Notes: generated by a model not told the origin, from the sequence alone. 64,000 nt of DNA from Alcaligenes parafaecalis (GCF_026344135.1 NZ_JAPKNA010000003.1:186001-250000); one strand, 5' to 3'. Shown: positions 8,109 to 17,802, numbered from the stretch's first letter. Program-made: numbers and translations.

Positions 8109-10757
8109 ATGTACGACACCCCCACTGTTTCCATGGCTCAATTGCAGGAGCTCAATAGTGCCGAGACGGTCGTCCTGACCGTGAACAAGCGCTATGCCCG
8201 CCGTTTGCTGGGCCATTTGTCGGCCCGCCTTGCCGGAGCAGGGGGGACGGTAGCAGTTCCAGAAATTGTGCCCTTGGGGGCTTGGCTGGGGCAGGCCAGC
8301 GACCAGCTTTGTTTTTCCGAACAATGGCAACCGGCTGCGCATCAGATGGATCGCTTTGCCGCCTTGCAGCGCTGGGAACACAGTATTGAGCAGTGCGAGG
8401 AAGAGGGCTATTTCCTGGACGTTGGGCAGGCGGCGCGTCTGGCCTGCGAAGCCGATGCCTTGCTGGATGAATGGAATATTGAATTAAATCCCGGCGAAGC
8501 CAGCGTGGACTTCGAGCGTTTTTTGCAGTGGCGTGCGCATTACCGACAAAGTCTGGAACAGGCGGATCTGGATGACGCGAATCTGGCTGCCGGGCGTGTG
8601 CTGAACGCGGTCAGGGCCGGAGCCTTGCACATACGTCATCGTCATATGGTGCTGCATGGTTTCCACGAGTACTCGCCGCGCTTGCAGGCCTTATTAAGTG
8701 GCTTGCAGGAAATGGGGGTAGAGATTTTGCGTCTGGAGCATGAAGAGGCTCCGGCAAATCAGGTACACCGGGTGCAGGCGCAAGATGCCGATACCGAATG
8801 GCGTTTGGCCGTGCAGTGGGCTCGTCGTCAAGTGGATGAGGACCCGAAGCGTACGGTCGCCATTGTGGCCGCGCAGTTGGAAACACAATTGCCGCTGGTG
8901 CACCGCTTGTTGCGGCAGGCCATGCAAACCGATCACGGTGCTTTGCCTTATAACGTGGCCGCTGCCCGATCCCTGGCAGAGTGGCCGGTCGTCGAAGCGG
9001 CCCTGGCCTGGTTGAAAGCCCTGTTTACGTTGGCGACCAAGGCGCAGGCAGAACCGGCCATGCTGGGCGAGGCTTTGCGTCTGGGGGCGTGTCAGGCCGA
9101 GCAGTCCGAGGCCGGAGGCCGTGCTCGTATTGATAAGGCCTGGCGCGACAATCGCATCACGCAAGTGAGCCGTAAAGAATTTGCCGATATGCTCAGCCAC
9201 CACACGCCCGAACTGGCCTTGGCCTGGGGCAAGGCGATGGAGCGTTTCGAGTCTGTGTCAGCCGGTGCTCAAGGTGTGGATACCTGGGCCTCGGTCATGC
9301 GGCAGTGTCTGGAAGCCTTGGGCTTTCCGGGCTCCAGTAGTCTGGACAGTGCCCAGTTTCAAACCCTGGAGGCCTTGGAAGCCCTGCTGCTGCAACTGGC
9401 ACAGCAAGCGCCTGTCTTGGGTCGTATCAGTGCTTTGAAAGCGCAAAGTGCCTTGGCTCGCATGGCCCGTGAAAACCTGTTCCAGCCGCAGCGTGATCCT
9501 CAGTCGCGTCTGGATGTGCTGGGTTTTCTGGAGGCTGAAGGCGGGCGCTGGGATGCCGTCTGGGTTCTGGGTCTGACGGACGATATTTTGCCTGCGGCTG
9601 TCAAACCGAATCCCTTGATTCCAGCCCAGGTGTTGCGTCGGGTGCAGGCTCCTCGCAGTACACCGGAACGAGAGCTGGAATGGGCGCGCTGGATGCTCGC
9701 CGCTTTGCTGCGCTGTGGAAATCAGGTTTTGCTGAGCGCACCTTTGCATCAGGGGGAGCAAGAGCTCAGGCCCAGCCCCTTGATTGCTCATTGGCCAGTG
9801 CTGGATACGCCGTGGGCGGTGCAGGCTGAACAGGCCGTTGCGCAAGAGGCTTTATTGGATGAGCAAGGCCCCGGTTTGCGCATGGAAGAGCGCATACGTG
9901 GCGGGATCAGTGTGCTGGATACACAGGCCCGTAATCCCTTGTGGGCTTTTGTGAAATTCCGTTTGCACGGACAGGCTTTGCCGGATTACGCCCGTGTGGG
10001 TGACATGAATACGCGTGGCATGTTCTTGCACCGTGCTGTCGAATTGTTCTGGCTGCGAGTGAAGGATCAGGACAGCTTGCATGAGTTGATCGGCGAGGGC
10101 TCCTTGCAGGATGTGGTGCAAGCCTGCGTCGATCAGGCGGCTCAGGAAGAGTTGGCAGATTATGGCCCGGTGCTGCGCAGTCTGGAGATGGAGCGTGGTC
10201 TGGCGGTGTTAAGTGAGTACACCCATCAAGAAGCCCAGCGCCCCCCATTCGCATTGGGGGCGACGGAGCACGAATTGAGCTGGAACCGTGGTCTGCTGCG
10301 CTTGAATCTGCGTCTGGATCGCCTGGATGATCTGGCCGATGGCGAACAATTGCTGATGGATTACAAAACCGGCATAGGCGAGCTGCGACCTGATAAAGAC
10401 TGGTTGCGGCCTAGACCCGTAAATCTGCAACTGCCGTTTTATGCGGCCGCCTTACAAGACGAGGGCAGAACCGTCAGTGGTTTGGCCTTTGTGCGCTTGC
10501 ATGCCCGTCAAGTAGGTTTAAGCGGTTTGGCTGCTCCCGGCATGGAGATTGAAGGTCTGACCGAATTGGAAAGTGCGCAGCAGTGGACTGCACAAATTGC
10601 CCAGTGGAAGCAGGCGGTGGAAGGTCTGGCTGATGAGTTCCTGCAAGGGCAGGCAGCCAATCAGATCTGGAACCGCAACGATTTGCTGTATTGCGATGTT
10701 TTGCCCTTTTTACGTTTATTCCAGGAAGACCTCCAGGACAATGGAGGAGAGGTGTAA
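8109..10757 (+). CDS. AddB-like PD-(D/E)XK nuclease, recombination/repair
   Basis: 882 residues. The C-terminal nuclease domain is recognisable: LRLNLRLDRLDDLADGEQ followed by LLMDYKTG (about residues 749-753) and then LQLPFYAAAL, the D-x(n)-D-Y-K pattern of the RecB/AddB nuclease family. The middle (VWVLGLTDDILPAAVKP, ERELEWARWMLAALL) resembles the inactivated helicase fold of AddB-type subunits. I see no Walker A motif near the N-terminus, where the sequence is VVLTVNKRYARRLLGHL. It is translationally coupled to the UvrD-like helicase at 10757 (TAATG). Such pairs are annotated in Burkholderiales as a probable DNA repair protein plus UvrD/REP helicase. A role in double-strand break end processing is inferred from the pairing. 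Confidence 0.85.
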   Translation: MYDTPTVSMAQLQELNSAETVVLTVNKRYARRLLGHLSARLAGAGGTVAVPEIVPLGAWLGQASDQLCFSEQWQPAAHQMDRFAALQRWEHSIEQCEEEGYFLDVGQAARLACEADALLDEWNIELNPGEASVDFERFLQWRAHYRQSLEQADLDDANLAAGRVLNAVRAGALHIRHRHMVLHGFHEYSPRLQALLSGLQEMGVEILRLEHEEAPANQVHRVQAQDADTEWRLAVQWARRQVDEDPKRTVAIVAAQLETQLPLVHRLLRQAMQTDHGALPYNVAAARSLAEWPVVEAALAWLKALFTLATKAQAEPAMLGEALRLGACQAEQSEAGGRARIDKAWRDNRITQVSRKEFADMLSHHTPELALAWGKAMERFESVSAGAQGVDTWASVMRQCLEALGFPGSSSLDSAQFQTLEALEALLLQLAQQAPVLGRISALKAQSALARMARENLFQPQRDPQSRLDVLGFLEAEGGRWDAVWVLGLTDDILPAAVKPNPLIPAQVLRRVQAPRSTPERELEWARWMLAALLRCGNQVLLSAPLHQGEQELRPSPLIAHWPVLDTPWAVQAEQAVAQEALLDEQGPGLRMEERIRGGISVLDTQARNPLWAFVKFRLHGQALPDYARVGDMNTRGMFLHRAVELFWLRVKDQDSLHELIGEGSLQDVVQACVDQAAQEELADYGPVLRSLEMERGLAVLSEYTHQEAQRPPFALGATEHELSWNRGLLRLNLRLDRLDDLADGEQLLMDYKTGIGELRPDKDWLRPRPVNLQLPFYAAALQDEGRTVSGLAFVRLHARQVGLSGLAAPGMEIEGLTELESAQQWTAQIAQWKQAVEGLADEFLQGQAANQIWNRNDLLYCDVLPFLRLFQEDLQDNGGEV

Positions 10758-13700
10758 TGCTGACAGCCCCTAGCGATAGCCCAGCCCGTGCACGGGCGCT
10801 GGACCCCGAGTCCTCTTTTCTGGTGCAGGCACCCGCAGGCTCGGGCAAGACGGAATTACTGACTGACCGCATTCTGGCTTTGCTGGCTCGTGTTCAGCGG
10901 CCAGAGGAAATTGTGGCCATCACCTTTACCCGCAAGGCGGCGGCTGAAATGCACGCTCGTGTACTGGAAAAACTGGCCGCGGCGGATCAGGAGCGCCCGG
11001 CCGAACCGTACCGGGTGCGTAGCTGGGAGTTGGCACGTGCCGCCATGCAGCGCAATCAAGAGCAGCATTGGGATTTGCTGGCTTACCCGGCTCGTCTAAG
11101 TATCCGTACGATCGACTCCTTATGTGCGCACCTGGTGCGTGCCATGCCCTGGATTACCGGCTTGGGCGGTGTGCCAGCCATTACCGACAAGGCTCAGGAA
11201 CACTACGAAGCCGCCGCTTGGGCCACGTTGGAAATGGCTGAAAGCGTACCCAGTGTCGCGCGTTTTCTGGAGCATATGGATGTCAACTTGCTCCAGGCAC
11301 AGGCACTGTTGGCCGGTATGCTGGCCAGCCGGGATCAGTGGTTGTCCGCGGTAGGTCAGGGCGGTGATGTTGCGCTTTTGCAAGACAGTTTGCGCGAGGT
11401 GGTAGAGCAGCAGTTACAACAATTAAGTGACTCCCTTCCCCCCGGCTGGGCGCAAACCCTGGCGCCCTTGGCCTGCTTTGCGGCATCGAATCTGGAAAGC
11501 GGTGATGTGTTGGCCCTGGCGGATTGGCAAGGCGATAAGCTGGCCCCAGTCATGGACGATTTGCCGCGCTGGCGCGGTTTGGCCGCCTTGTTGCTGACCG
11601 ATAAGGGCGACCTACGTAAAAGCCTGACGGTGCGTAATGGTTTCCCACCTAAAACCGCTCAAAAAGAAACGCTGACCGAATGGTTGGGCAATTGCCTGGG
11701 AATGGAGCCCTGGATTTCGCGCCTGGCTAGTGCTCGCTTGTTGCCTGCCCAGTATTCCGAACAGCAGCAAGAGGTGCTCTCTAATCTGATTCAGGTCTTG
11801 TGGCTGGCTGCGGCGCAACTGAAGCTGCGCTTTGCCGAGAAGGCCGAAGTCGACTTCACCGAGATCGCCCAGCGTGCGCTGCAGGCTTTGGGTGATGCTG
11901 ACGAGCCGGGCGAATTGCTGCTGCGCATGGACAGATCCATACGCCATTTGCTGGTGGACGAATTCCAGGACACTAGCCAGTCTCAAGTGCAATTGCTGGA
12001 GCGCTTGACCAGTGGTTGGGAGCCGAATGACGGACGTAGCCTGTTTTTGGTGGGCGACCCCATGCAGTCCATTTACCGTTTCCGCAAAGCCGAAGTGGGC
12101 TTGTTTTTGCAGGTCTGGCAAGCCAGACGTCTGGGTGAGGTAGAGCTGGAGCCGCTGAACCTGAGCAATAACTTCCGCTCGCACCCGCGTTTGGTGGAGT
12201 GGGTGAACAAGGTGGGGGCGCAACTGTTCCCGGCTCAGCCTGACCCCGACCTGGGCATGGTGACGTATGAGCATTCCACGGCTTTCAAACCCGATATTCC
12301 TGAATGGGCAGTGCAGTTCCATCCTTCCTGGCATTTCCGGGTTGCGCGTGGTGAGGATGCGGTGCCTTCACAGCAAGCAGCGCAGGAGCGGGCTGTTGAG
12401 GAAGCAGTGCAATGTGCGGCGCAGGCGTTGGAGCGTTATCAGGAGAGCGAACATCCGGTAGCCATCCTGGTGCGGGCACGCTCGCACTTGCATGGTCTGG
12501 TGCGCAAACTGGGCGAGCAGGGCATACCGTGTCGAGCGGTAGAGCTGGAGCCTTTGCAGCAGCGTCCTGTGGTGGCGGATTTGGTGCAGCTAGTGCGTGC
12601 GCTGGCGCATCCGGCCGATCGTCTGGCCTGGCTGTCTGTGTTGCGTTCTCCCTTGATCGGCTTGCGCTTGGACAGCCTGCATCGCCTGTGTGCCTTGCAT
12701 CCGACTCAGACCCTGGCCGAGCTGACACACAATCAGGATTTTGAAGACTGGGAGCCGAATGAGCGTGCCCGTCTTTTGTTTGCCTGCCAGATTCTGCTGG
12801 ACCGGGGTAATCGCAGCGGTTTGATGCCTTTTGCGGGCTGGGTGCAGGAATGCTGGACACGTTTGGGCGGGCCGCAGGTGTACCCAAGCCTGGCCGATCA
12901 GGCCGATGCGGAACAAGTCTTGCGGCTGCTGGAAGAGCTGTGCCCCTACGGGCCGCCCGACCAGCAGCAGTTGCAGGCCCGCGTGGAATCCCTGTACGCC
13001 ACGCCGCAAGGCACGGGCAAGGCCGTGGAGGTGATGACGATTCACAAATCCAAAGGCCTGGAGTTTGAAACCGTTATCTTGTTTGGTTTGCATAAGCAGT
13101 CTGCTGCGGACTCCGAGCCCTTGATCCGCCTGGAGCATAGCGCCGAGCGCCTGATTCTGGGACCGATCAGTCATAAAGGCAGTGAGCAGCGTGACCCGGT
13201 CTCGCAGTTTCTGGCTGCACGGGAGCGCATACGGGCGGAGCAGGAAAGCCACCGTCTCTTGTATGTGGCCTTAACCCGCGCTCGTCAGGAACTGCATTTG
13301 TTTGCAGAGCTGAGCATCACCCAGGATAAAGGCCTGCGTGACCCGGATGGTCGCTCTTTGTTAAGCCGTGTCTGGCCGGTGCTGGTTCAGCCGGAAGCTC
13401 CCGTCTGGCAAGCCGAGCAAGGCGTGCTGCAAGAAAATGCAGGGCAGAGCTCTGCCGCCTTGTTGCAGCGTGTTGTCAGCCTGCCTGCTGCGCCTCCCGA
13501 GCAGTTGCAGGCGGCCTCTTCGCAATATCAAAGCTGGCAGTGGTCTTTGGACACGACCCACGAAAAAGCCATTGGGACCGTTGCCCACGACTGGCTGGAA
13601 AAGCTGGGGCGTGAAGGACTGGAGCAATGGCCGGTAGAGCGCTTGCAGCAAGGTCGTAGCGTGATGCGCCGTCAATTGTTGCGAGCCGGGGTGCCTGCCA

Positions 13701-14059
13701 CCTATCTGGATGAAGCGGCCCAATCCTTGTTTGAGGCGATTGCCGCAACCGTACAGACCGAACGGGGCCGCTGGTTGCTGGGTGTTACCCGTGCGTACCG
13801 CGAATGGTCTTTGCTGGACGTCAGCGGTCGGGTGTCGATTATTGACTTGGCGATTTCCCAGGAGGATCACTGGCTGGTTGTGGATTACAAGACCGGACGG
13901 CCTGCCGAACATGAAAGCAAGGACGATTTTGCGGCGCGCATGCTGCTGCGTTATGCGCCGCAATTACAGCGTTATTGTGAGCAGGTGCAGGCTCTGGATG
14001 GACGCCCCGCGCAGGCTGCGCTTTATTTCCCGAGGGCCGATCTTTGGCTGCCGTATTAA
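10757..14059 (+). CDS. AddA-like UvrD/Rep-family helicase-nuclease
   Basis: 1100 residues. The SF1 helicase motifs occur in order: APAGSGKTELLTDR (Walker A, 25-32), ITFTRKAAAEM (Ia), LVDEFQDTSQSQ (II, about 398), GDPMQSIYRFRKAE (III), TIHKSKGLEFETVIL (V) and LLYVALTRARQELHLF (VI). The C-terminus adds a RecB-type nuclease with GRVSIIDLAI and VVDYKTGRP (about 1042). This is the AddA architecture, and the preceding gene supplies an AddB-like partner. The chosen ATG overlaps the previous stop and follows GGAGAGG. An upstream ATG in frame (10691) has no such site. Expected role: unwinding and resecting double-strand DNA ends. Confidence 0.88.
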   Translation: MLTAPSDSPARARALDPESSFLVQAPAGSGKTELLTDRILALLARVQRPEEIVAITFTRKAAAEMHARVLEKLAAADQERPAEPYRVRSWELARAAMQRNQEQHWDLLAYPARLSIRTIDSLCAHLVRAMPWITGLGGVPAITDKAQEHYEAAAWATLEMAESVPSVARFLEHMDVNLLQAQALLAGMLASRDQWLSAVGQGGDVALLQDSLREVVEQQLQQLSDSLPPGWAQTLAPLACFAASNLESGDVLALADWQGDKLAPVMDDLPRWRGLAALLLTDKGDLRKSLTVRNGFPPKTAQKETLTEWLGNCLGMEPWISRLASARLLPAQYSEQQQEVLSNLIQVLWLAAAQLKLRFAEKAEVDFTEIAQRALQALGDADEPGELLLRMDRSIRHLLVDEFQDTSQSQVQLLERLTSGWEPNDGRSLFLVGDPMQSIYRFRKAEVGLFLQVWQARRLGEVELEPLNLSNNFRSHPRLVEWVNKVGAQLFPAQPDPDLGMVTYEHSTAFKPDIPEWAVQFHPSWHFRVARGEDAVPSQQAAQERAVEEAVQCAAQALERYQESEHPVAILVRARSHLHGLVRKLGEQGIPCRAVELEPLQQRPVVADLVQLVRALAHPADRLAWLSVLRSPLIGLRLDSLHRLCALHPTQTLAELTHNQDFEDWEPNERARLLFACQILLDRGNRSGLMPFAGWVQECWTRLGGPQVYPSLADQADAEQVLRLLEELCPYGPPDQQQLQARVESLYATPQGTGKAVEVMTIHKSKGLEFETVILFGLHKQSAADSEPLIRLEHSAERLILGPISHKGSEQRDPVSQFLAARERIRAEQESHRLLYVALTRARQELHLFAELSITQDKGLRDPDGRSLLSRVWPVLVQPEAPVWQAEQGVLQENAGQSSAALLQRVVSLPAAPPEQLQAASSQYQSWQWSLDTTHEKAIGTVAHDWLEKLGREGLEQWPVERLQQGRSVMRRQLLRAGVPATYLDEAAQSLFEAIAATVQTERGRWLLGVTRAYREWSLLDVSGRVSIIDLAISQEDHWLVVDYKTGRPAEHESKDDFAARMLLRYAPQLQRYCEQVQALDGRPAQAALYFPRADLWLPY

Positions 14060-14068
14060 TGCTACACT
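14060..14068 (+). promoter_or_regulatory. Extended -10 promoter of the 4.5S RNA gene
   Basis: TGCTACACT: an extended -10 (TGn) joined to TACACT. It begins directly after the stop codon of the helicase gene (14057-14059) and ends 7 bases before the predicted 5' end of 4.5S RNA. No convincing -35 is visible, which fits an extended -10 promoter. Confidence 0.5.
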
Positions 14069-14075
14069 ACTGGTC

Positions 14076-14170
14076 GGCGGGCCCCTCCGCATGGTTCGGC
14101 GGTGAATCTGGTCAGGTCGGGAACGAAGCAGCCACAGCCGTGCAGAATCAGTGCCGGAGTCAGGCTCGCC
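14076..14170 (+). ncRNA. ffs: Signal recognition particle 4.5S RNA
   Basis: The conserved SRP domain IV core is present: GGTCAGGTCGGGAACGAAGC followed by AGCC at about 14109-14133, and the returning strand CAGTGCCGGAGTCAGGCT. Outer strands GGCGGGCC (14076-14083) and GGCTCGCC (14163-14170) pair with one G-U, closing a single hairpin of about 95 nucleotides, the small bacterial SRP RNA type. It binds Ffh and targets membrane proteins to SecYEG. The position directly upstream of dnaX is usual in proteobacteria. Ends are estimated from pairing and could shift by a few bases. Confidence 0.93.
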
Positions 14171-14288
14171 ACTTCATTTGCTTATCGGGTTATGCGCGCC
14201 CGGTCTATCTGCTTCCCTTCAGCACCGAATCCGGTACACTTTTCCTTTCGCTTATTTGTATTGATGGTTCACGCCGTCCGGAATTCGC

Positions 14289-16718
14289 ATGACCTATCTC
14301 GTTCTGGCCCGCAAGTGGCGCCCTCGCTCCTTTGACACCCTGGTTGGTCAGGACCACGTGGTGCGCGCACTGACGCACGCTCTGGATACCCAACGCCTGC
14401 ACCATGCCTGGCTGTTTACGGGCACACGCGGCGTGGGCAAGACCACCTTGTCGCGTATTCTGGCCAAGTCGCTGAACTGCGAAACCGGCATCACCTCCAA
14501 GCCCTGTGGCGTTTGCCGCGCTTGTACTGAGATTGATGCTGGCCGTTTTATTGATTATGTAGAGCTGGACGCCGCCTCCAACCGGGGGGTGGAGGAAATG
14601 ACCCAGTTGCTGGAGCAGGCGGTCTACGCCCCCAGCTCGGGTCGTTACAAGGTCTACATGATTGACGAAGTTCACATGCTGACCGGGCACGCCTTTAACG
14701 CCATGCTCAAGACGCTGGAAGAACCGCCAGCGCACGTCAAATTCATTCTGGCGACCACGGACCCGCAAAAAATCCCCGTGACGGTCTTGTCGCGCTGTCT
14801 GCAATTCAATTTGAAGCAGATGACGGTGCCTGCGATTGTGGGCCACCTGCAAGACATTCTGACCCAGGAAGAAATGCAGTTCGAGCTGCCCGCCTTGCGT
14901 TTGCTGGCGCAGGCGGCTGATGGCTCCATGCGGGATGCCTTGTCGCTTAGCGATCAGGCCATTGCTTATAGTGCTGGCGATCTTAGCGCTCAGGCCGTGC
15001 AAGCCATGTTGGGCACGATTGATCAACGCCACCTGGCGCAATTGCTGCAAGCGCTGGTCGCTTACGATGCGCAGGCCATTATGGGTGTGGCCGATGATCT
15101 GGCCTTGCGTGGTCTGTCTTACTCGGGCGCTCTGGCTGATCTGGCAACTTTGCTGTCCCGTATCGCCATCGAGCAACGCATTCCCGGCACGATTTCTGAT
15201 GATGATCCCCTGGCAGCGGCGGTGCGGCAATTGGCGCCTACACTCTCGCCTGATCATGTGCAGTTGTTTTATTCGGTAGCCGTGCATAGCCGCCAGGAGC
15301 TGTCTTTGGCGCCTGATGAGTACGCCGGTTTTGTGATGGCGTGCTTGCGTATGCTGGCCTTGTTGCCCGAGCCCGTCTCGGCCTATGTGCCACCGCCAGC
15401 AGGGCCTTCGGGGGCTGATACTGCTGGTGCTGGTGCTGGTGCGGCTCAGGCTGCTCCCGCTCCTGCGACAGCTCCAGTTGCTTCAGTGGCTGCTTCTGCA
15501 GTCCCTGTTGATGCCGCTGCTTCTGCCGCGCCTGTACAGAAAGCTGCGCAGGGTGCCCAAACAGAGCCGAGCACGCAAACGGCACATGCAGTGCAAACAA
15601 CTCCGCCTGTGTCTGATCCACAGGCTGCGTCTCAGCAGGCACAAGCCTCTGCCCCTGCAGACGCTCCGGCCGCTGACGCTGCTAGTGCTCATGCAGCCCA
15701 AGCAGCGCCTGTCGAAGAATCCATTCCTGCGGACGACGATTTTGTCCCTGCCTGGGAAGATGCCCCTGAGCCTGCCGGTGCAGGGGTCAGCTATGACTCT
15801 TCAGAGTCTGCCCCAGCGGATGCAAATTTTGACGCCCGGTCCGCGACCAGTCAGCCTCAAGAAGCTGCGACCGCAGTTGCTGACAACAGCGCTGTTGAAG
15901 CCGCCCAAGCGCTATCAACGCCTTCCGCTCCGTCAGCCCAGCCAGCCGCAGAGTCCACCTCCGCAGGCCAGGTAGACTCCTCTGCCGACCCTGCCGCAGA
16001 ACCTTCCAAAGCTCAGGGCAAGAGTAGCGCTCAACCCCTGATGTCTTCCCAGGCCCAGGCTGCCACTCGTGTGGAGCCCGTGGCAGAGGACGCTTCCGCT
16101 GCGGTAGCGATTCAGGATGGCCAGCAAGAGCCCGCCTGGGTGTCCGAGGGCATGGACGAAGAGTTCGAGAATTATCAACCCCTGGATATGGACGCGGCCC
16201 TGGCCGAAGAAGAGGGCGATGTGCCCTCCGTGTCCATGTCTGATCGTTTCATGCCCGACACCGAACTGGGTTTGCCCGTACCGCAAAGCGGCTCGGACAG
16301 CCCCCGTGTGGTGCGTCTGGGTGGGATGAAAGCAGAGACCTGGCCCGATGTCGCCACCAGTCTGCCATTAAGTGGCTGGGCCGCTGAACTGGCTCGTCAA
16401 AGCGAATGGCTGGGTGTGAAAGGGCAGGAAATTCACCTGCGTGCCAAAATCAAGGCCACTGAAGGCAGCCAGGGCAAAGCGCGCTTGCGCACCGTCTTGT
16501 CGGAATACTTTGCCCAGTCCATTCAGTTGGTGATCGAATACGGGGATACCGGTGATGCCACCGCGCATGCCGTGGAGCAGGCCAAGCTGGCCGAACGCCA
16601 ACGGCAGGCTGAAGAGCAAGTTACCCGGGATCCCTTTGTCTTGAGCCTGATCCAGGATTTTGACGGTAGCGTCAAAGCAGGGTCGATCAAGGCAACTCCT
16701 TTGGTTCGGGCCGCCTGA
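14289..16718 (+). CDS. dnaX: DNA polymerase III subunits gamma and tau
   Basis: 809 residues. The clamp-loader ATPase is clear: LARKWRPRSFDTLVGQDHV at the N-terminus, Walker A GTRGVGKT (45-52), four zinc-binding cysteines (64, 73, 76, 79), Walker B VYMIDEVHML and the SRC motif in VTVLSRCLQF. From about residue 365 to 600 runs a long linker rich in Ala, Pro and Gln. After it comes a tau-specific C-terminal domain (PLSGWAAELARQSEWLGVKG) that should contact the replicase and DnaB. I see no strong slippery heptamer with a nearby stop where E. coli makes gamma, so a separate gamma product is not supported. It lies directly after ffs and before ybaB-recR. Confidence 0.95.
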   Translation: MTYLVLARKWRPRSFDTLVGQDHVVRALTHALDTQRLHHAWLFTGTRGVGKTTLSRILAKSLNCETGITSKPCGVCRACTEIDAGRFIDYVELDAASNRGVEEMTQLLEQAVYAPSSGRYKVYMIDEVHMLTGHAFNAMLKTLEEPPAHVKFILATTDPQKIPVTVLSRCLQFNLKQMTVPAIVGHLQDILTQEEMQFELPALRLLAQAADGSMRDALSLSDQAIAYSAGDLSAQAVQAMLGTIDQRHLAQLLQALVAYDAQAIMGVADDLALRGLSYSGALADLATLLSRIAIEQRIPGTISDDDPLAAAVRQLAPTLSPDHVQLFYSVAVHSRQELSLAPDEYAGFVMACLRMLALLPEPVSAYVPPPAGPSGADTAGAGAGAAQAAPAPATAPVASVAASAVPVDAAASAAPVQKAAQGAQTEPSTQTAHAVQTTPPVSDPQAASQQAQASAPADAPAADAASAHAAQAAPVEESIPADDDFVPAWEDAPEPAGAGVSYDSSESAPADANFDARSATSQPQEAATAVADNSAVEAAQALSTPSAPSAQPAAESTSAGQVDSSADPAAEPSKAQGKSSAQPLMSSQAQAATRVEPVAEDASAAVAIQDGQQEPAWVSEGMDEEFENYQPLDMDAALAEEEGDVPSVSMSDRFMPDTELGLPVPQSGSDSPRVVRLGGMKAETWPDVATSLPLSGWAAELARQSEWLGVKGQEIHLRAKIKATEGSQGKARLRTVLSEYFAQSIQLVIEYGDTGDATAHAVEQAKLAERQRQAEEQVTRDPFVLSLIQDFDGSVKAGSIKATPLVRAA

Positions 16719-16760
16719 AATGGCCCCTTGTCAATTTAAATCAATCAGGAAAACCAAACC

Positions 16761-17087
16761 ATGATGAAAGGTCAGATTGCCGGCTTGATGCGCCAGGCGC
16801 AGCAAATGCAGGAAAACATGAAAAAGGCCCAGGAAGCCTTGGCCGATATCGAGGTCGAAGGCGTTTCCGGTGGTGGTCTGGTCAAGGTCACCATGAACTG
16901 CCGCCATGATGTGCGCCGCGTCTCTATCGACCCCAGCCTGCTGGAAGACGAAAAAGAGATGCTGGAAGATTTGATTGCTGCTGCCTTTAACGATGCACAG
17001 CGCAAAGCCGAGGCAACTTCGCAGGAAAAAATGGCGGGTGTGACCGCTGGCCTGCCACTGCCACCCGGTATGAAGCTGCCGTTCTAA
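16761..17087 (+). CDS. ybaB: YbaB/EbfC-family nucleoid-associated protein
   Basis: 108 residues, the family's usual length. The start (MMKGQIAGLMRQAQQMQENM) forms the typical N-terminal helix with K/Q repeats. VEGVSGGGLVKVTMNCRHDV and the acidic helix LLEDEKEMLEDLIAAAFNDA are diagnostic. YbaB proteins are dimers that bind DNA and sit between dnaX and recR in most proteobacteria, as here. The stop overlaps the recR start by one base (TAATG), so the two are translationally coupled. Confidence 0.95.
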   Translation: MMKGQIAGLMRQAQQMQENMKKAQEALADIEVEGVSGGGLVKVTMNCRHDVRRVSIDPSLLEDEKEMLEDLIAAAFNDAQRKAEATSQEKMAGVTAGLPLPPGMKLPF

Positions 17088-17698
17088 TGAACGAACCGCA
17101 GATCGCTGAGCCCGAACCGCTTCGGGCTCTGATCCAGGCTCTGCGTCGGCTACCCGGTGTGGGCGAGCGTAGTGCTCGCCGCATGGCCTACCACTTGTTG
17201 CAACACGATCTGGTAGGCGCCGACCAATTGAGCCGCGCTCTTGAACATGCCACTACGGCATTGCAGCACTGTCAGCGCTGCAATGGTTTCACTGTTCAAC
17301 CTATCTGTGAAACCTGTGCCAATCCCCGCCGTGATCCGGCGTTGTTGTGTGTGGTGGAGACGCCTGCTGATCAAAACATGATCGAGGCCACGCATGGCTA
17401 TCGAGGCCTTTACTATGTGCTGATGGGGCGTTTGACGCCGCTGGAAGGCATAGGCCCGGATGCCTTGCAATTTGACCGCTTGCTAGAGCGAGCTGGTGAT
17501 GGCCAAGTGCAGGAAGTGATACTAGCGACCAATTTCACCGCAGAGGGCGAAACCACCGCCCATCATCTGGCGGAGATGCTCAGTAGCCAAGGTTTGAAAG
17601 TGACTCGTCTGGCCCGCGGTGTGCCAGCGGGAAGCGAACTGGAGTATGTAGACCCCAGTACCATTGCCTGGGCGCTAATGGAGCGTCGCGCCACCTAA
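17087..17698 (+). CDS. recR: Recombination mediator protein RecR
   Basis: 203 residues, matching E. coli RecR (201). Domains in order: helix-hairpin-helix (LIQALRRLPGVGERSARRMA, residues about 12-31), a four-cysteine zinc finger (CQRCNGF ... CETC), a Toprim domain (LLCVVETPADQNMIEATHGY) and the C-terminal Walker-B-like stretch (THHLAEMLSSQ region). RecR works with RecO and RecF to load RecA at single-strand gaps. It ends the ffs-dnaX-ybaB-recR block and is followed 24 bases later by a terminator. Confidence 0.96.
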   Translation: MNEPQIAEPEPLRALIQALRRLPGVGERSARRMAYHLLQHDLVGADQLSRALEHATTALQHCQRCNGFTVQPICETCANPRRDPALLCVVETPADQNMIEATHGYRGLYYVLMGRLTPLEGIGPDALQFDRLLERAGDGQVQEVILATNFTAEGETTAHHLAEMLSSQGLKVTRLARGVPAGSELEYVDPSTIAWALMERRAT

Positions 17699-17721
17699 TC
17701 AGGTTTGACCGCTTAGTGGAC

Positions 17722-17747
17722 AAGGGGGGGACACCCCCTTTTGTTTT
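17722..17747 (+). terminator. Intrinsic terminator after recR
   Basis: Stem AAGGGGG / CCCCCTT with a 5-base loop, followed by TTGTTTTT. It separates the dnaX-ybaB-recR transcript from the ABC transporter operon. Confidence 0.8.
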
Positions 17748-17802
17748 TAGTATAAGTATTAAACCTAAAAAGTTAATGACCAACAACAAGAAGGGGATTG
17801 CC

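Noticed and set aside
14205..15287. 360-residue minus-strand frame opposite dnaX
   Set aside because: Shadow of dnaX; no start signal and no recognisable motif.
14289..16718. Programmed -1 frameshift producing gamma from dnaX
   Set aside because: The only A-run (CAA AAA ATC in the ATPase domain) is too early and lacks a following stop and stem; the tau linker has no slippery heptamer.
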